Notes: a model not told the origin generated them from the letters alone. A DNA stretch of 16,831 nucleotides from a bacterium UBP15_UBA6099 (GCA_002435745.1 DIWT01000008.1:1-16831); one strand, 5' to 3'; positions 1 through 8,222 are shown, counted from the stretch's first letter. A program made the numbers and translations.

Positions 1-45
1 CGCAGAAACTACTTTACACAACTAATGGCGATGTCGCGCCGCGAA

Positions 46-74
46 TTGAGTTTTGAATATCTATATACTAAAAT
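46..74 (+). promoter_or_regulatory. Predicted sigma-70-type promoter for the mazG operon
   Basis: A TTGAGT -35 hexamer (46-51) is separated by exactly 17 bp from a TAAAAT -10 hexamer (69-74), in an AT-rich stretch that stands out from the GC-rich surroundings. The expected transcription start is near 81-83. That leaves a leader of about 20 nt with a purine-rich ribosome site before the ATG at 103. It also means an in-frame ATG at 25 would lie upstream of the transcript and is unlikely to be used. This is pattern matching to the consensus only. Confidence 0.6.
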
Positions 75-102
75 ATGCTACTTTCAAGGGAAGGAAGCGG
101 GG

Positions 103-489
103 ATGACGGCTTTCGAGGAATTCAGAGGACTGGTGGCGGCGCTGAGGGGCGAGGGCGGATGCCCGTGGGACAAGAAGCAGACGCTGAGCACGCTGGCTCC
201 GTATCTGACGGAGGAGTCCGCCGAGGCGGTGGAGGCGGTGTCCGAGGGCGACGACGCGCATGTGTGCGAGGAGCTTGGGGATGTGCTTTTGATAGTGAGC
301 ATGATGGCGCGGGTGGCCGAGGAAGAGGGAAGGTTCTCTTTCGACGACTGCGTGAAATCGATATCCGAGAAGATAATCCGAAGGCATCCGCACGTGTTCG
401 GGGACGCGAAGTTCGAGACTGAGAGAGAGATAGTGGACAACTGGAAAAAAATAAAAGAGGCCGAGAAGGCGGGCCGCGGCGAAAAATGA
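103..489 (+). CDS. mazG: Single-domain MazG nucleoside triphosphate pyrophosphohydrolase
   Basis: Predicted to hydrolyse (d)NTPs to NMP and pyrophosphate in the cytoplasm, clearing damaged or surplus nucleotides. The 128-residue product has the MazG signature: CPWD near residues 20-23, the metal-binding EExxE at 37-41, ExxD at 57-60, and the closing RRHPHVFGD and WKKIKEAEK segments typical of the first MazG domain. Classical MazG (E. coli, about 260 residues) has two such domains; only the N-terminal type is present here, as in many single-domain homologues. I chose ATG 103 over the in-frame ATG at 25 because homology starts just after it, a purine-rich AAGGAAG (91-97) lies upstream, and a promoter overlaps the longer reading. 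The stop overlaps the ppdK start (ATGA), so translation of the two is probably coupled. Family assignment is firm; substrate preference is unknown. Confidence 0.9.
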   Translation: MTAFEEFRGLVAALRGEGGCPWDKKQTLSTLAPYLTEESAEAVEAVSEGDDAHVCEELGDVLLIVSMMARVAEEEGRFSFDDCVKSISEKIIRRHPHVFGDAKFETEREIVDNWKKIKEAEKAGRGEK

Positions 490-3146
490 TAATACCGATA
501 GAGCAGGCGTCGTTTGACAGGGTAGAAGAACTGGGGCTTAAAGGGGCCGCGCTGGGAGACATGTTCCGGCTGGGTCTTGAGATTCCTCCGGGGTTCATCA
601 TCTCGACAGCCGAGTGCCGGGCGTTTTTGGACGGCGGCGGGAAGATATCCGACGAGATGATGGAGAAGGCGCTGGAGGGAGTGGCGGAGATAGAGGGGAA
701 GACGGGGCGGACGTACGGAGGGGCGGAGAGGCCGCTGCTGTTGTCGGTTAGGTCGGGCGCGGCGGCGTCCATGCCCGGAATGATGGAGACGATGCTGGAC
801 CTAGGGATGAACCCGCAGACGGTTCTGGCGCTGATTAACGAGACGGGTGACGCGCGGTTCGCGTACGACTGCTGGCAGCGATTCGCGAGGATATACGGCC
901 GGGCGGTGTTCGGGCTGGACGCGAGGGAGTTCGACGAGGCGATCCGGGCGCAGTTCGACCGGGCGGGCGTCCAGTCGTCGGAGCGCCTGAGCCATGAGCA
1001 CCTCAAGCGGCTCGGCGAGCGGTTTCTGGGGATAATCAAAAAGAACCGGGGCAGGGGGATACCGAGCGACCCGCGAGAGCAGCTCAGGGACGCTATCGAG
1101 GCGGTGTTCCTGTCGTGGAACAGCCCGCAGGCGAAGACATACAGGAATCTCAGAAGGATGCGGCATGAAAACGGGACCGCGGTGGTGGTTCAGGCGATGC
1201 GGTTCGGCAACCTCGGCCCGGACTCGGCGGTCGGCTCGGTGTTCACGCGCAACCCGATATACGGAGACAACAAGCCATCGGGCAACTACTTGATAATGGC
1301 GCAGGGCGAGGAGATACAGGAAGGGCGGAGGACGCCCCGGTCCGTGTCGGACCATCTGGCGGAGGATTTTCCGCAGGCGGCGGCGCGGTTGCGCGAGGCG
1401 ATGGCCCTTCTGGAAAAACATTACAGGACGGTTCAGGAAATCGAGTTCACGATTGAGCGCGGGAAGATATATTTTCTGCAGACGAGGGACGCGGAGTGCA
1501 CCGCGACGGCGATGGTGAAGACGGCGGTCGACATGGCGGGAGAGGGGCTGATCACCCGCGAGGAGGCCGTGCTGCGGGTGTCGCCGGAGAGTTTGGGTCA
1601 GTTGCTGTTCAGGTATATCGACCCGGAGGCGCAGGCGAGGAGCCTGACGCGGGGGCGGGGCGGTTCGCCGGGGGCGGTGTACGGGCTGGTGGCGCTCGAC
1701 GCGGCGAAGGCCAAACAGATAAAGGACAGCCGGCGGGAGGTCGTGCTTGTGAGGCCGGACGCGCGCCCGGAAGACCTTGAAGGTCTCGCGGACGCCGACG
1801 GGCTTCTAATCGCCGGAGGAAACATGTCGGGCCACGCTTTCGGGCTGATCCGGCGCGCCGGAAAACCATGCGTGTTTTCCTGCCCGGATATTTCCATCGA
1901 TTTAGAGAGCCGGACTTTCACCGTCGGGAACACGACGGTCGGCGAGGAAAAGGCGATAACCATCGACGGGAACACGGGCCGGGTGTACGCGGGCACGGTG
2001 AAGACTAGGGAAACGACGATAGGAGAAGAGTTCAGCGCGCTGCTGTCGTGGGCGGACGAGATAAAGACGCTGGGCGTGAGAGGAAACGCGGACACGCCGG
2101 AGGACGTGAGGAGGGCGGTGGAGGATTTCGGGGCCGAGGGGATAGGGCTGTGCCGGACCGAGGCGATGTTCATGGCGGCCAACAGGCTGCCGGTCATGCA
2201 GGCTCTGGTGCTGACCGAAGAGCCGTCGGAGCAGGCGGAACTGCTGGACAGGCTGAAAGAGATACAGAAAAGCGATTTTGCGGAGATATTCAAGACGCTG
2301 AACGGAAGGCCGCTTATCGTGCGGCTGCTGGACCCGCCACTGCACGAGTTCATGCCGGACATTGACCCGCTGATGAGCGACGTGATGGAGATGCGGCGCA
2401 ACGGGGTGAAGACCGAGGCGATGAAACTCAAGGAGGCTCTGCTGCAAAGGGTGATGTCCAACCGCGAGGTGAACCCGATGCTGGGGTTGCGCGGGTGCAG
2501 GCTGGGGATAGTGAGGCCGGAAATAATCAGGATGCAGGTGGAGGCGGTGTTCGAGTCGGCGTGCGACGCGACGGCGGAGGGGACGCCTGTGTGGCCGTCT
2601 CTGCTGATACCGTTGGTGGGGCACGTCAACGAGCTGGCGCTGGTGAGGCGGATGATAGACGAGACGGCGTCGGAGACGATGAAGGCGCGAGGGATGGACA
2701 TTCCGTATTCGGTGGGGGCGCTGATAGAGGTTCCGAGGGCCGCGCTGACCGCCGCCGCTCTGGCTGAACACGCGGATTTCTTCTCCTTCGGAACGAACGA
2801 TCTGACACAGACAACTTACGGGATAAGCCGGGACGACGCGGAGCACAAGTTTCTAGGCCACTACCTCGTCGAGCGGATAATGGAATACAACCCGTTCCAC
2901 AAACTCGACCCGGACGGGGTCGGGAGGCTGATAGGGATAGCGGTGACGGACGGACTGAGAGCGAAACCGAAGCTGATCCTCGGATTGAGCGGGGAACACG
3001 GGGCGGACCCGTCATCGGTCGAGTTCTGCCACAAGCTTGGAATACACTACATAAGCTGCGCGCCGCATCTGGTGCCGGTGGCGAGGCTTGCGGCGGCGCA
3101 GGCCGCGCTCAAGCTCCAGTTCGGCAAGGGCGGCTCCCCACAATAA
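486..3146 (+). CDS. ppdK: Pyruvate, phosphate dikinase, divergent at two catalytic loops
   Basis: The family interconverts ATP + Pi + pyruvate and AMP + PPi + PEP through a swivelling phosphohistidine domain. At 886 residues the full three-part architecture is present: an N-terminal ATP-grasp region (SVRSGA, QGEE, FLQTRD), the central phosphohistidine domain around His450, and a C-terminal PEP/pyruvate barrel (GLCRTE, RLLDPPLHEF, LGLRGCRLGI, IEVPRA, SFGTNDLTQ). Two sites are odd. The phosphohistidine loop reads GGNMSGHA instead of the usual GGMTSHA, so one residue is inserted and Thr-Ser before His becomes Ser-Gly. The C-terminal loop reads LSGEHGAD instead of CGEHGGD, putting Ser835 where the catalytic acid/base Cys (Cys831 in Clostridium symbiosum) is expected. 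The reading frame is intact and well conserved elsewhere, so this is not a decaying gene. It may be a paralogue with altered chemistry or a working variant. The start overlaps the mazG stop; no strong Shine-Dalgarno is seen, which fits coupling. It sits where glyQ often lies, before glyS. Confidence 0.9.
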   Translation: MIIPIEQASFDRVEELGLKGAALGDMFRLGLEIPPGFIISTAECRAFLDGGGKISDEMMEKALEGVAEIEGKTGRTYGGAERPLLLSVRSGAAASMPGMMETMLDLGMNPQTVLALINETGDARFAYDCWQRFARIYGRAVFGLDAREFDEAIRAQFDRAGVQSSERLSHEHLKRLGERFLGIIKKNRGRGIPSDPREQLRDAIEAVFLSWNSPQAKTYRNLRRMRHENGTAVVVQAMRFGNLGPDSAVGSVFTRNPIYGDNKPSGNYLIMAQGEEIQEGRRTPRSVSDHLAEDFPQAAARLREAMALLEKHYRTVQEIEFTIERGKIYFLQTRDAECTATAMVKTAVDMAGEGLITREEAVLRVSPESLGQLLFRYIDPEAQARSLTRGRGGSPGAVYGLVALDAAKAKQIKDSRREVVLVRPDARPEDLEGLADADGLLIAGGNMSGHAFGLIRRAGKPCVFSCPDISIDLESRTFTVGNTTVGEEKAITIDGNTGRVYAGTVKTRETTIGEEFSALLSWADEIKTLGVRGNADTPEDVRRAVEDFGAEGIGLCRTEAMFMAANRLPVMQALVLTEEPSEQAELLDRLKEIQKSDFAEIFKTLNGRPLIVRLLDPPLHEFMPDIDPLMSDVMEMRRNGVKTEAMKLKEALLQRVMSNREVNPMLGLRGCRLGIVRPEIIRMQVEAVFESACDATAEGTPVWPSLLIPLVGHVNELALVRRMIDETASETMKARGMDIPYSVGALIEVPRAALTAAALAEHADFFSFGTNDLTQTTYGISRDDAEHKFLGHYLVERIMEYNPFHKLDPDGVGRLIGIAVTDGLRAKPKLILGLSGEHGADPSSVEFCHKLGIHYISCAPHLVPVARLAAAQAALKLQFGKGGSPQ

Positions 3147-3152
3147 CCAATC

Positions 3153-3167
3153 GGAGATTTTAACGTG
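3153..3167 (+). promoter_or_regulatory. Ribosome binding site and GTG start of glyS
   Basis: A GGAG core (3153-3156) lies 8 nt before the GTG at 3165. The gap after the ppdK stop is only 18 nt, and the conserved N-terminal motif of GlyS begins six residues after this codon, so GTG is the natural start. Confidence 0.7.
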
Positions 3168-5237
3168 ACGGAAAAACACGACCTTCTGCTTGAGATAGGA
3201 TGCGAGGAAATACCCGCCGGATACGTGGCGCCGGCGTTGAAACGAATGGAAGAACTGTTCGCCGAGTTCTGCGAGAAGAACCGAATTTCCCGCGGCGCTG
3301 CGAAGACGTTCGGCACGCCGCGGCGGCTGGCGCTGACGGCGGAGGCGGTGGCGGACAGGCAGGACGACATGATCATCGAGATAAAGGGGCCGCCGTCGAA
3401 GGCGGCGCTCGCCCCGGACGGCTCGTTCAACGAGGCGGCGGCGAAGTTCGCCGAATCGCGAGGCGGCTCCCTAAAGCAGCTTCAAATCAGGCCCACCGAC
3501 AGGGGCGACTATCTGTTCATGGTGAAGAAGGAAAAGGGCGGCAAAACCGCCGCCGCGCTGGCGGAGCTTCCAAAGTTCATATTCGAGCGGCTGGCGTTTC
3601 CCAAGAGCATGAGGTGGGACGTGAGGCCGGCAAGATTCGCCCGCCCGGCCCGCTGGATATTATTGCTTTACGGCAACAAGCCTGTCCGCGCCGGTTTCAA
3701 CGGCCTGCCGTGCGGTCCTTTCACTTACGGCAACCGCTGGCACGGCTCGAAAAAGATAAAGGTTTCGTCCATCCCGGATTATTTCGAGAAGCTTGAGGCG
3801 GCGGGAGTGGTGGCCGACCACCGGCGGCGGCGAGAGATGATACGACAAGCGGCGACGGGGCTGGCGCGGGGAAATCCGTATATGCCCGACGAACTGCTCG
3901 ACGAAGTCAACTTCCTTGTCGAATACCCTTACGCCGCCATCGGGACTTTCCCGGTCGAGTTCACAGAGCTGCCGCCGGAAGTCCTGATTATCTGCATAAA
4001 GAAAAACCAGAGATATTTCCCGGTTTCAGACCCGGCGACCGGGCGGATGCTCCCCGAATTCGTGGTGGCGATGAACGCTCCGTTGACGGAAAGCAAAAAA
4101 GTAATCGAGGGATACGAGCGGGTGCTGAACTCCCGGCTGAAGGACGCGAAGTTCTTCTACGACGAGGATCTGAAGACTTCGATGAAAAACAGAGCGGAGT
4201 CTTTGAAGAGGATAACGTTTCAGGACAAGCTCGGCTCGTTGTGGGACAAGCAGGAGAGGGTGAAGGGGCTGGCGGCGGACTTGGGGGCCGGCTGGGGCGC
4301 GGCTGCGGAGGACGTGCGGACGGCGGTCGAGGCGGCCTCCCTCATGAAGGCGGATTTGGCTTCTCAGATGGTTTTCGAGTACACCGAAATACAGGGGACT
4401 GTCGGGAAGTATTACATTCTCGCCGAGGGCGGAAGGACCGAGGTCGCGCAGGCGGTCGAGGAGCACTACATGCCGAGGTTTGCCGACGACGCGCTTGCGG
4501 CAAGCGCGGCAGGCGCGCTGCTGGCCGTGGCAGATAAGATGGACACCGTAACGGGTTATTTCTCCGTCGGGCTGATTCCCACCGGGTCTGCGGACCCGTA
4601 CCAGCTAAGGCGCGCGGCGCTGGGCGTCATAAGAACGCTCGAAGCCTTCAACATGCCGTTCACTTTCGAGGATTTGGCGCGAATGTCTGCTGGGCGGCAC
4701 GGAGAGATAGCGGCAGACGAAAACTCGCGGCGCAAACTCGTCGATTTCTTCGAGGAGCGTTACCGCAACTATATGGTCGCCTCCGGATACCCGCACGACG
4801 TGATGGAGGCGCTAGCGGCGAGAAAGGCCCCGCTCGCGAAGAAACGCGAGGCCGCGGACGCGATTGTCGAGGTCAAAGACACTGAGGAATTCAGGGATTT
4901 CCGGGAGGTGTTCACTCGGATATCCAACATCATGTCGAAGTCTAAGCCGTCTGTGGGCAAGGGAGTGAATCCGGATTTGTTTCAGGCGGAAGAGGAGCGG
5001 GGGCTGCGGGAGGCATGGCTGAAAGCGAAGCCGGCGCTCGAAGACCCGAACGAGACGGAGTCGGGCAAGCTGCGGGCGATGTTCGCGCTGGCGGCTCCCG
5101 GCGCGGCGTTCTTCGACAAGGTGCTCGTCATGGACAAGGACGAGAACGTGCGGGAGAACAGGGGCGTCATGCTGTTCGAGATATTGACGGGGATAACAGA
5201 GAATTCAGCGGACTACAAACTGATAGTGAAAAAATAG
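3165..5237 (+). CDS. glyS: Glycyl-tRNA synthetase beta subunit
   Basis: Beta subunit of the bacterial alpha2beta2 glycyl-tRNA synthetase, which binds tRNA-Gly; the catalytic alpha subunit is GlyQ. The 690-residue length is normal. Family landmarks in order: LLLEIGCEEIPAG at the N-terminus, FGTPRRLAL near residue 45, EIKGPPSKAAL near 68, MRWDVRPARFARPARW in the middle, then EIQGTVGKYY, EEHYMPRF, ADKMDTVTGYF and GSADPYQLRRAALG of the HD-like core. A C-terminal DALR-type anticodon-binding region (SNIMSKSKPS, then FFDKVLVMDKDENVRENR) closes the protein. The alpha-subunit gene, usually directly upstream, is not in this window; ppdK occupies that place. The start is a GTG with a good GGAG site. dnaG follows after 45 nt. 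Call is firm. Confidence 0.95.
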   Translation: MTEKHDLLLEIGCEEIPAGYVAPALKRMEELFAEFCEKNRISRGAAKTFGTPRRLALTAEAVADRQDDMIIEIKGPPSKAALAPDGSFNEAAAKFAESRGGSLKQLQIRPTDRGDYLFMVKKEKGGKTAAALAELPKFIFERLAFPKSMRWDVRPARFARPARWILLLYGNKPVRAGFNGLPCGPFTYGNRWHGSKKIKVSSIPDYFEKLEAAGVVADHRRRREMIRQAATGLARGNPYMPDELLDEVNFLVEYPYAAIGTFPVEFTELPPEVLIICIKKNQRYFPVSDPATGRMLPEFVVAMNAPLTESKKVIEGYERVLNSRLKDAKFFYDEDLKTSMKNRAESLKRITFQDKLGSLWDKQERVKGLAADLGAGWGAAAEDVRTAVEAASLMKADLASQMVFEYTEIQGTVGKYYILAEGGRTEVAQAVEEHYMPRFADDALAASAAGALLAVADKMDTVTGYFSVGLIPTGSADPYQLRRAALGVIRTLEAFNMPFTFEDLARMSAGRHGEIAADENSRRKLVDFFEERYRNYMVASGYPHDVMEALAARKAPLAKKREAADAIVEVKDTEEFRDFREVFTRISNIMSKSKPSVGKGVNPDLFQAEEERGLREAWLKAKPALEDPNETESGKLRAMFALAAPGAAFFDKVLVMDKDENVRENRGVMLFEILTGITENSADYKLIVKK

Positions 5238-5282
5238 GCGGGAAGCGGTCGGGGCCGTCTCTAACTCGGCGGGCCGCGCGAT

Positions 5283-7046
5283 ATGGCGACTGAACAAGAA
5301 AAAGAGCTTGTGCGCGAGCGCACGAACATAGTCGATCTGGTGTCGTCGTACACTAGGCTGAAGAAGGCCGGCTCGTTCAAGCACAAGGGGATATGTCCTT
5401 TCCATCAGGAGAAGGACGCGTCGTTCACGGTGGACGAAGAGCGCAAGCTGTGGCACTGCTTCGGATGCCAGAAGGGCGGGGATGTTTTTTCGTTCGTGAT
5501 GGAGGTTGAGAATCTGGATTTCGGGGAGGCGGTGGAGTTTCTGGCGAAGAGGGCGGGGGTGGCGCTGACGGACGCGAGGTCGCCGGACTCGCCGAGGAAA
5601 AAAATAAAAGACAGGTTGCTGAAAGTCAATGAGCTTGCGGCGAGGTATTTCGCCAAGGTTCTGCGCGCTTCCCGCTCGGGCGAAAAATTTATGGAGTATC
5701 TCGGAAACCGGGGGGTGACGGAGGAGCAGATAAAATCTTTCAAGCTCGGAGCGTCGCTGGATTCATGGGACGGGATAATCAGGACGTTGGGCAAGAAGGA
5801 CGTGACGCCGGGCGAGCTGGCGCAGGCCGGGTTGGTGATTGTGAACGAAAGCGGTCGGCATTACGACAGGTTCAGGGACAGGCTGATGTTCCCGCTGACG
5901 AACGCGGTGGGGGATGTGGTAGGTTTTGCGGGCCGGGCGTGGGGAGACGCGATGCCGAAATATCTAAACACGCCGGAGACGCCTCTGTTCGACAAGGGAA
6001 AAATGGTGTACGCGCTGGACAAGGCCAAGAAGAAGGTCGGCCCGCACGGCATAATCCTGACGGAGGGCTACATGGACGTGATAGCGCTGCACCGGGCGGG
6101 GTTCGAGAGCGCGGTGGCGTCTATGGGAACCGCTCTCACTCCGGCTCAGGTGGACCTAGTGCGCCGTTACAGTATGAAGGTCGTTCTCTCTTACGATTCC
6201 GATATCGCCGGGGACAGCGCGTCCATGCGCGGCATAGAAATGCTAATCGACCGGGGGATGGATATCCGGGTTGTCACTCTGCCGGACGGGGAGGACCCGG
6301 ACAGCATAGTGACGAAGGGAGGCCCGGAGGCTTTCGCGGCAAGGCTGGACGCCGCCGAGGACTATTTCGATTTCTTCCTCTCCAAAAGCATACAGAGGAT
6401 AGGGGCGGAAACTCCGGCTCAGAAGCGCGAGGCGCTGCTGCAGATGGCCCCGCTCGTGGAGAAGACGCCGAACGACATCCTCAGGGACGAACAGAAGAAG
6501 AAACTGGGCGAGAGGCTCGGCGTGTCGGAGCAGAACGTGCACACGGCGCTGTTGCAGATGAGAGAATCGCGGCGCGGCGGACGCCCGACAGACGAGATGG
6601 ACGGGGAGGTCGAGAGGATGATGGCTCCGGGAGTCAAAGTGGAAAAAAGGCTGCTCGAAATCATGCTCTCTTCGGAGGGCGCGGCAAAGATGGTGCTCGA
6701 CAGGCTCGAACCTGTGGATTTCTCGGACCGCAACCTCGGCGCCTTTTTCATGTACTGCCGCAAATACAGGGAAAAAACAGGGGGATTCTCCCCGAACGAT
6801 TTTCTCAACTCCGTGCATCCGCAGGAAGCGGTCAGGATAATCAGCGGGATACGGTTGGCCGGGGGAGCGAGCGCGGAGGAGGCGGAGAAGGAAGCCACGA
6901 GCGTGCTGGACAACTTCGTGAAAGCAGCCCAGAAAAGGCGGCTAGGCGATTTGCGAAGACAGATACAGAAGGCACAGAAAGACGGCGACGAGGCCCTCGC
7001 GACCCAACTCGCCTCAAAATTGCTTGAGCTTAAAAGAAATGAATAA
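5283..7046 (+). CDS. dnaG: DNA primase
   Basis: Synthesises RNA primers for DNA replication, recruited by the replicative helicase. The 587-residue protein has the CHC2 zinc ribbon with Cys38, His41, Cys59 and Cys62 (CPFH, then WHCFGC). The catalytic core has the FAGRAW segment and a Toprim domain with Glu261 (LTEGYMDV) and the DxD pair Asp305/Asp307 (YDSDIAG). A helical C-terminal region of the helicase-binding type starts near residue 455. Conserved primase sequence begins within ten residues of the ATG, supporting this start, although the 45-nt gap after glyS contains no clear Shine-Dalgarno. The dnaG-rpoD order matches the macromolecular-synthesis operon of many bacteria; rpsU, first gene of that operon in E. 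coli, is absent here. Confidence 0.95.
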   Translation: MATEQEKELVRERTNIVDLVSSYTRLKKAGSFKHKGICPFHQEKDASFTVDEERKLWHCFGCQKGGDVFSFVMEVENLDFGEAVEFLAKRAGVALTDARSPDSPRKKIKDRLLKVNELAARYFAKVLRASRSGEKFMEYLGNRGVTEEQIKSFKLGASLDSWDGIIRTLGKKDVTPGELAQAGLVIVNESGRHYDRFRDRLMFPLTNAVGDVVGFAGRAWGDAMPKYLNTPETPLFDKGKMVYALDKAKKKVGPHGIILTEGYMDVIALHRAGFESAVASMGTALTPAQVDLVRRYSMKVVLSYDSDIAGDSASMRGIEMLIDRGMDIRVVTLPDGEDPDSIVTKGGPEAFAARLDAAEDYFDFFLSKSIQRIGAETPAQKREALLQMAPLVEKTPNDILRDEQKKKLGERLGVSEQNVHTALLQMRESRRGGRPTDEMDGEVERMMAPGVKVEKRLLEIMLSSEGAAKMVLDRLEPVDFSDRNLGAFFMYCRKYREKTGGFSPNDFLNSVHPQEAVRIISGIRLAGGASAEEAEKEATSVLDNFVKAAQKRRLGDLRRQIQKAQKDGDEALATQLASKLLELKRNE

Positions 7047-7047
7047 A

Positions 7048-7076
7048 CGCATAAGAATGCGAGCCGCGCCCGCGGC
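7048..7076 (+). other. Two tandem small hairpins between dnaG and rpoD
   Basis: Directly after the dnaG stop, CGCAT-AAGA-ATGCG (7048-7061) forms a 5-bp stem with a 4-nt loop. It is followed after one base by GCCGC-GCCC-GCGGC (7063-7076), another 5-bp stem. No T-tract follows, so neither looks like an intrinsic terminator. In E. coli the dnaG-rpoD junction is known to be an RNA-processing site, so a processing or stability role for the rpoD message is plausible but inferred. Confidence 0.45.
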
Positions 7077-7099
7077 GACATCTACGGGGAGGAACGGCA

Positions 7100-8215
7100 A
7101 TGCCATCAGCGGTTCTTAAAGCCAACCAGTCTCTTTCCGAACTTTACACGAAGGCGAAAAAAGACGGCTCCGTGAAATACTGCGACATTGACGACATAAT
7201 GTGCAAGCAGGACCTCGACCCGGAGGCGATAGAGAACATCTTCAACGACTTTCTCGACCTCGATGTCGATATCATCGACAACGACGGCTCCAATCTTCTG
7301 GACAAGGAAATCGAGGAGCCTGCTGAACTGGTTGACAAAGCCGACCTCGACATAAGCCTGCTGCTGAGGCTGCCGGGAGACATCCGCATCGACGACTCCG
7401 TCCGGCTGTACCTCAAGGAGATCGGGCAGGTTCCGCTCATTTCCGCCGAGGAGGAGGTCATCTTCGCCAAAATGATGGAGGCGGGCGTAGAAGAGGGCAA
7501 ACAGAAGCTAACCGAGGCTAACCTGCGCCTAGTCGTCTCCATCGCGAAAAAATACGTCGGGCACGGAATGAACTTCCTCGACCTGATACAGGAGGGGAAT
7601 CTCGGACTGATACGCGCGGTGGAGAAATTCGACTATCACAAGGGCTACAAGTTCAGCACGTACGCCACGTGGTGGATACGGCAGGCCATCACCCGCGCGC
7701 TGGCAGATCAGGGCGACATCATCCGCAAGCCCGTCCACATGGTGGAGACAATTAACAAACTCATCAAAGTGTCGCGACATCTGATGCAGGAACTTGGCAG
7801 GGAGGCGAGCGAGGCGGAGCTGGCCAACGAGATGAACATATCCCGCGCGAAGGTGCGGGAAATATTAAAAATCGCTCAGAAGCCGATATCTCTCGAAACT
7901 CCCATCGGGGAAGAGGAAGACAGCCACCTGAGGGATTTTCTCGAAGACCACGGGGCGGAGCCGCCGATAGAGGCCGCCGCCGGGCTTCTCCTCAAGGAAC
8001 ATCTGCAGAGCGTGCTGCACACCCTCTCCGACCGCGAGCGAAAGGTGCTGGAACTTCGCTTCGGCCTCAACGACGGCCATCCCAGAACTCTCGAAGAGGT
8101 CGGCAAGCAGTTCAACGTGACGCGCGAGAGGATAAGGCAGATAGAGGCCAAGGCGCTTCGCAAACTGCGCCATCCCAGCAGAAGCAAGACGCTGAAAGGA
8201 TATCTCGAACAGTAA
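7100..8215 (+). CDS. rpoD: Primary RNA polymerase sigma factor (RpoD/SigA)
   Basis: Directs RNA polymerase to housekeeping promoters. The 371-residue protein is of the short SigA type. It has a region 1.1-like N-terminus (residues about 10-65), region 1.2 (DDSVRLYLKEIGQVPL, 98-113), region 2 with NLRLVVSIAKKY, DLIQEGNLGL and FSTYATWWIRQAITRA, region 3 (about 211-290), and region 4 with the HTH and VTRERIRQIEAKALRKLRHPSRS end. Gln195 and Thr198, equivalent to the -10-recognising Gln437/Thr440 of E. coli, are kept, as are His213 and Glu216 used at extended -10 elements. The link between regions 2.4 and 3.0 is unusual: DQGDIIRKPVHM (203-214) instead of the near-universal DQARTIRIPVHM. A strong ribosome site (GGAGG, 7088-7092) lies 7 nt before the ATG. 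Being downstream of dnaG matches the conserved operon. Confidence 0.96.
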   Translation: MPSAVLKANQSLSELYTKAKKDGSVKYCDIDDIMCKQDLDPEAIENIFNDFLDLDVDIIDNDGSNLLDKEIEEPAELVDKADLDISLLLRLPGDIRIDDSVRLYLKEIGQVPLISAEEEVIFAKMMEAGVEEGKQKLTEANLRLVVSIAKKYVGHGMNFLDLIQEGNLGLIRAVEKFDYHKGYKFSTYATWWIRQAITRALADQGDIIRKPVHMVETINKLIKVSRHLMQELGREASEAELANEMNISRAKVREILKIAQKPISLETPIGEEEDSHLRDFLEDHGAEPPIEAAAGLLLKEHLQSVLHTLSDRERKVLELRFGLNDGHPRTLEEVGKQFNVTRERIRQIEAKALRKLRHPSRSKTLKGYLEQ

Positions 8216-8222
8216 ACGCGGG

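Noticed and set aside
25..102. N-terminal extension of mazG from the ATG at 25
   Set aside because: The added 26 residues do not resemble MazG, and a good promoter (46-74) overlaps the region, placing the start of transcription after it. ATG 103 has a purine-rich site upstream and fits homology.
122..1039. Long - strand open frame opposite mazG/ppdK (and similar ones opposite dnaJ/rsmE, leuB and ppdK)
   Set aside because: They are shadows of real genes in GC-rich DNA: low-complexity Ser/Arg/Pro-rich or His/Arg-rich translations, no recognisable domains, and well-conserved genes on the other strand.
5765..7027. 420-codon + frame inside dnaG
   Set aside because: Out-of-frame shadow rich in Gly, Arg and Ala; the primase frame carries all motifs.
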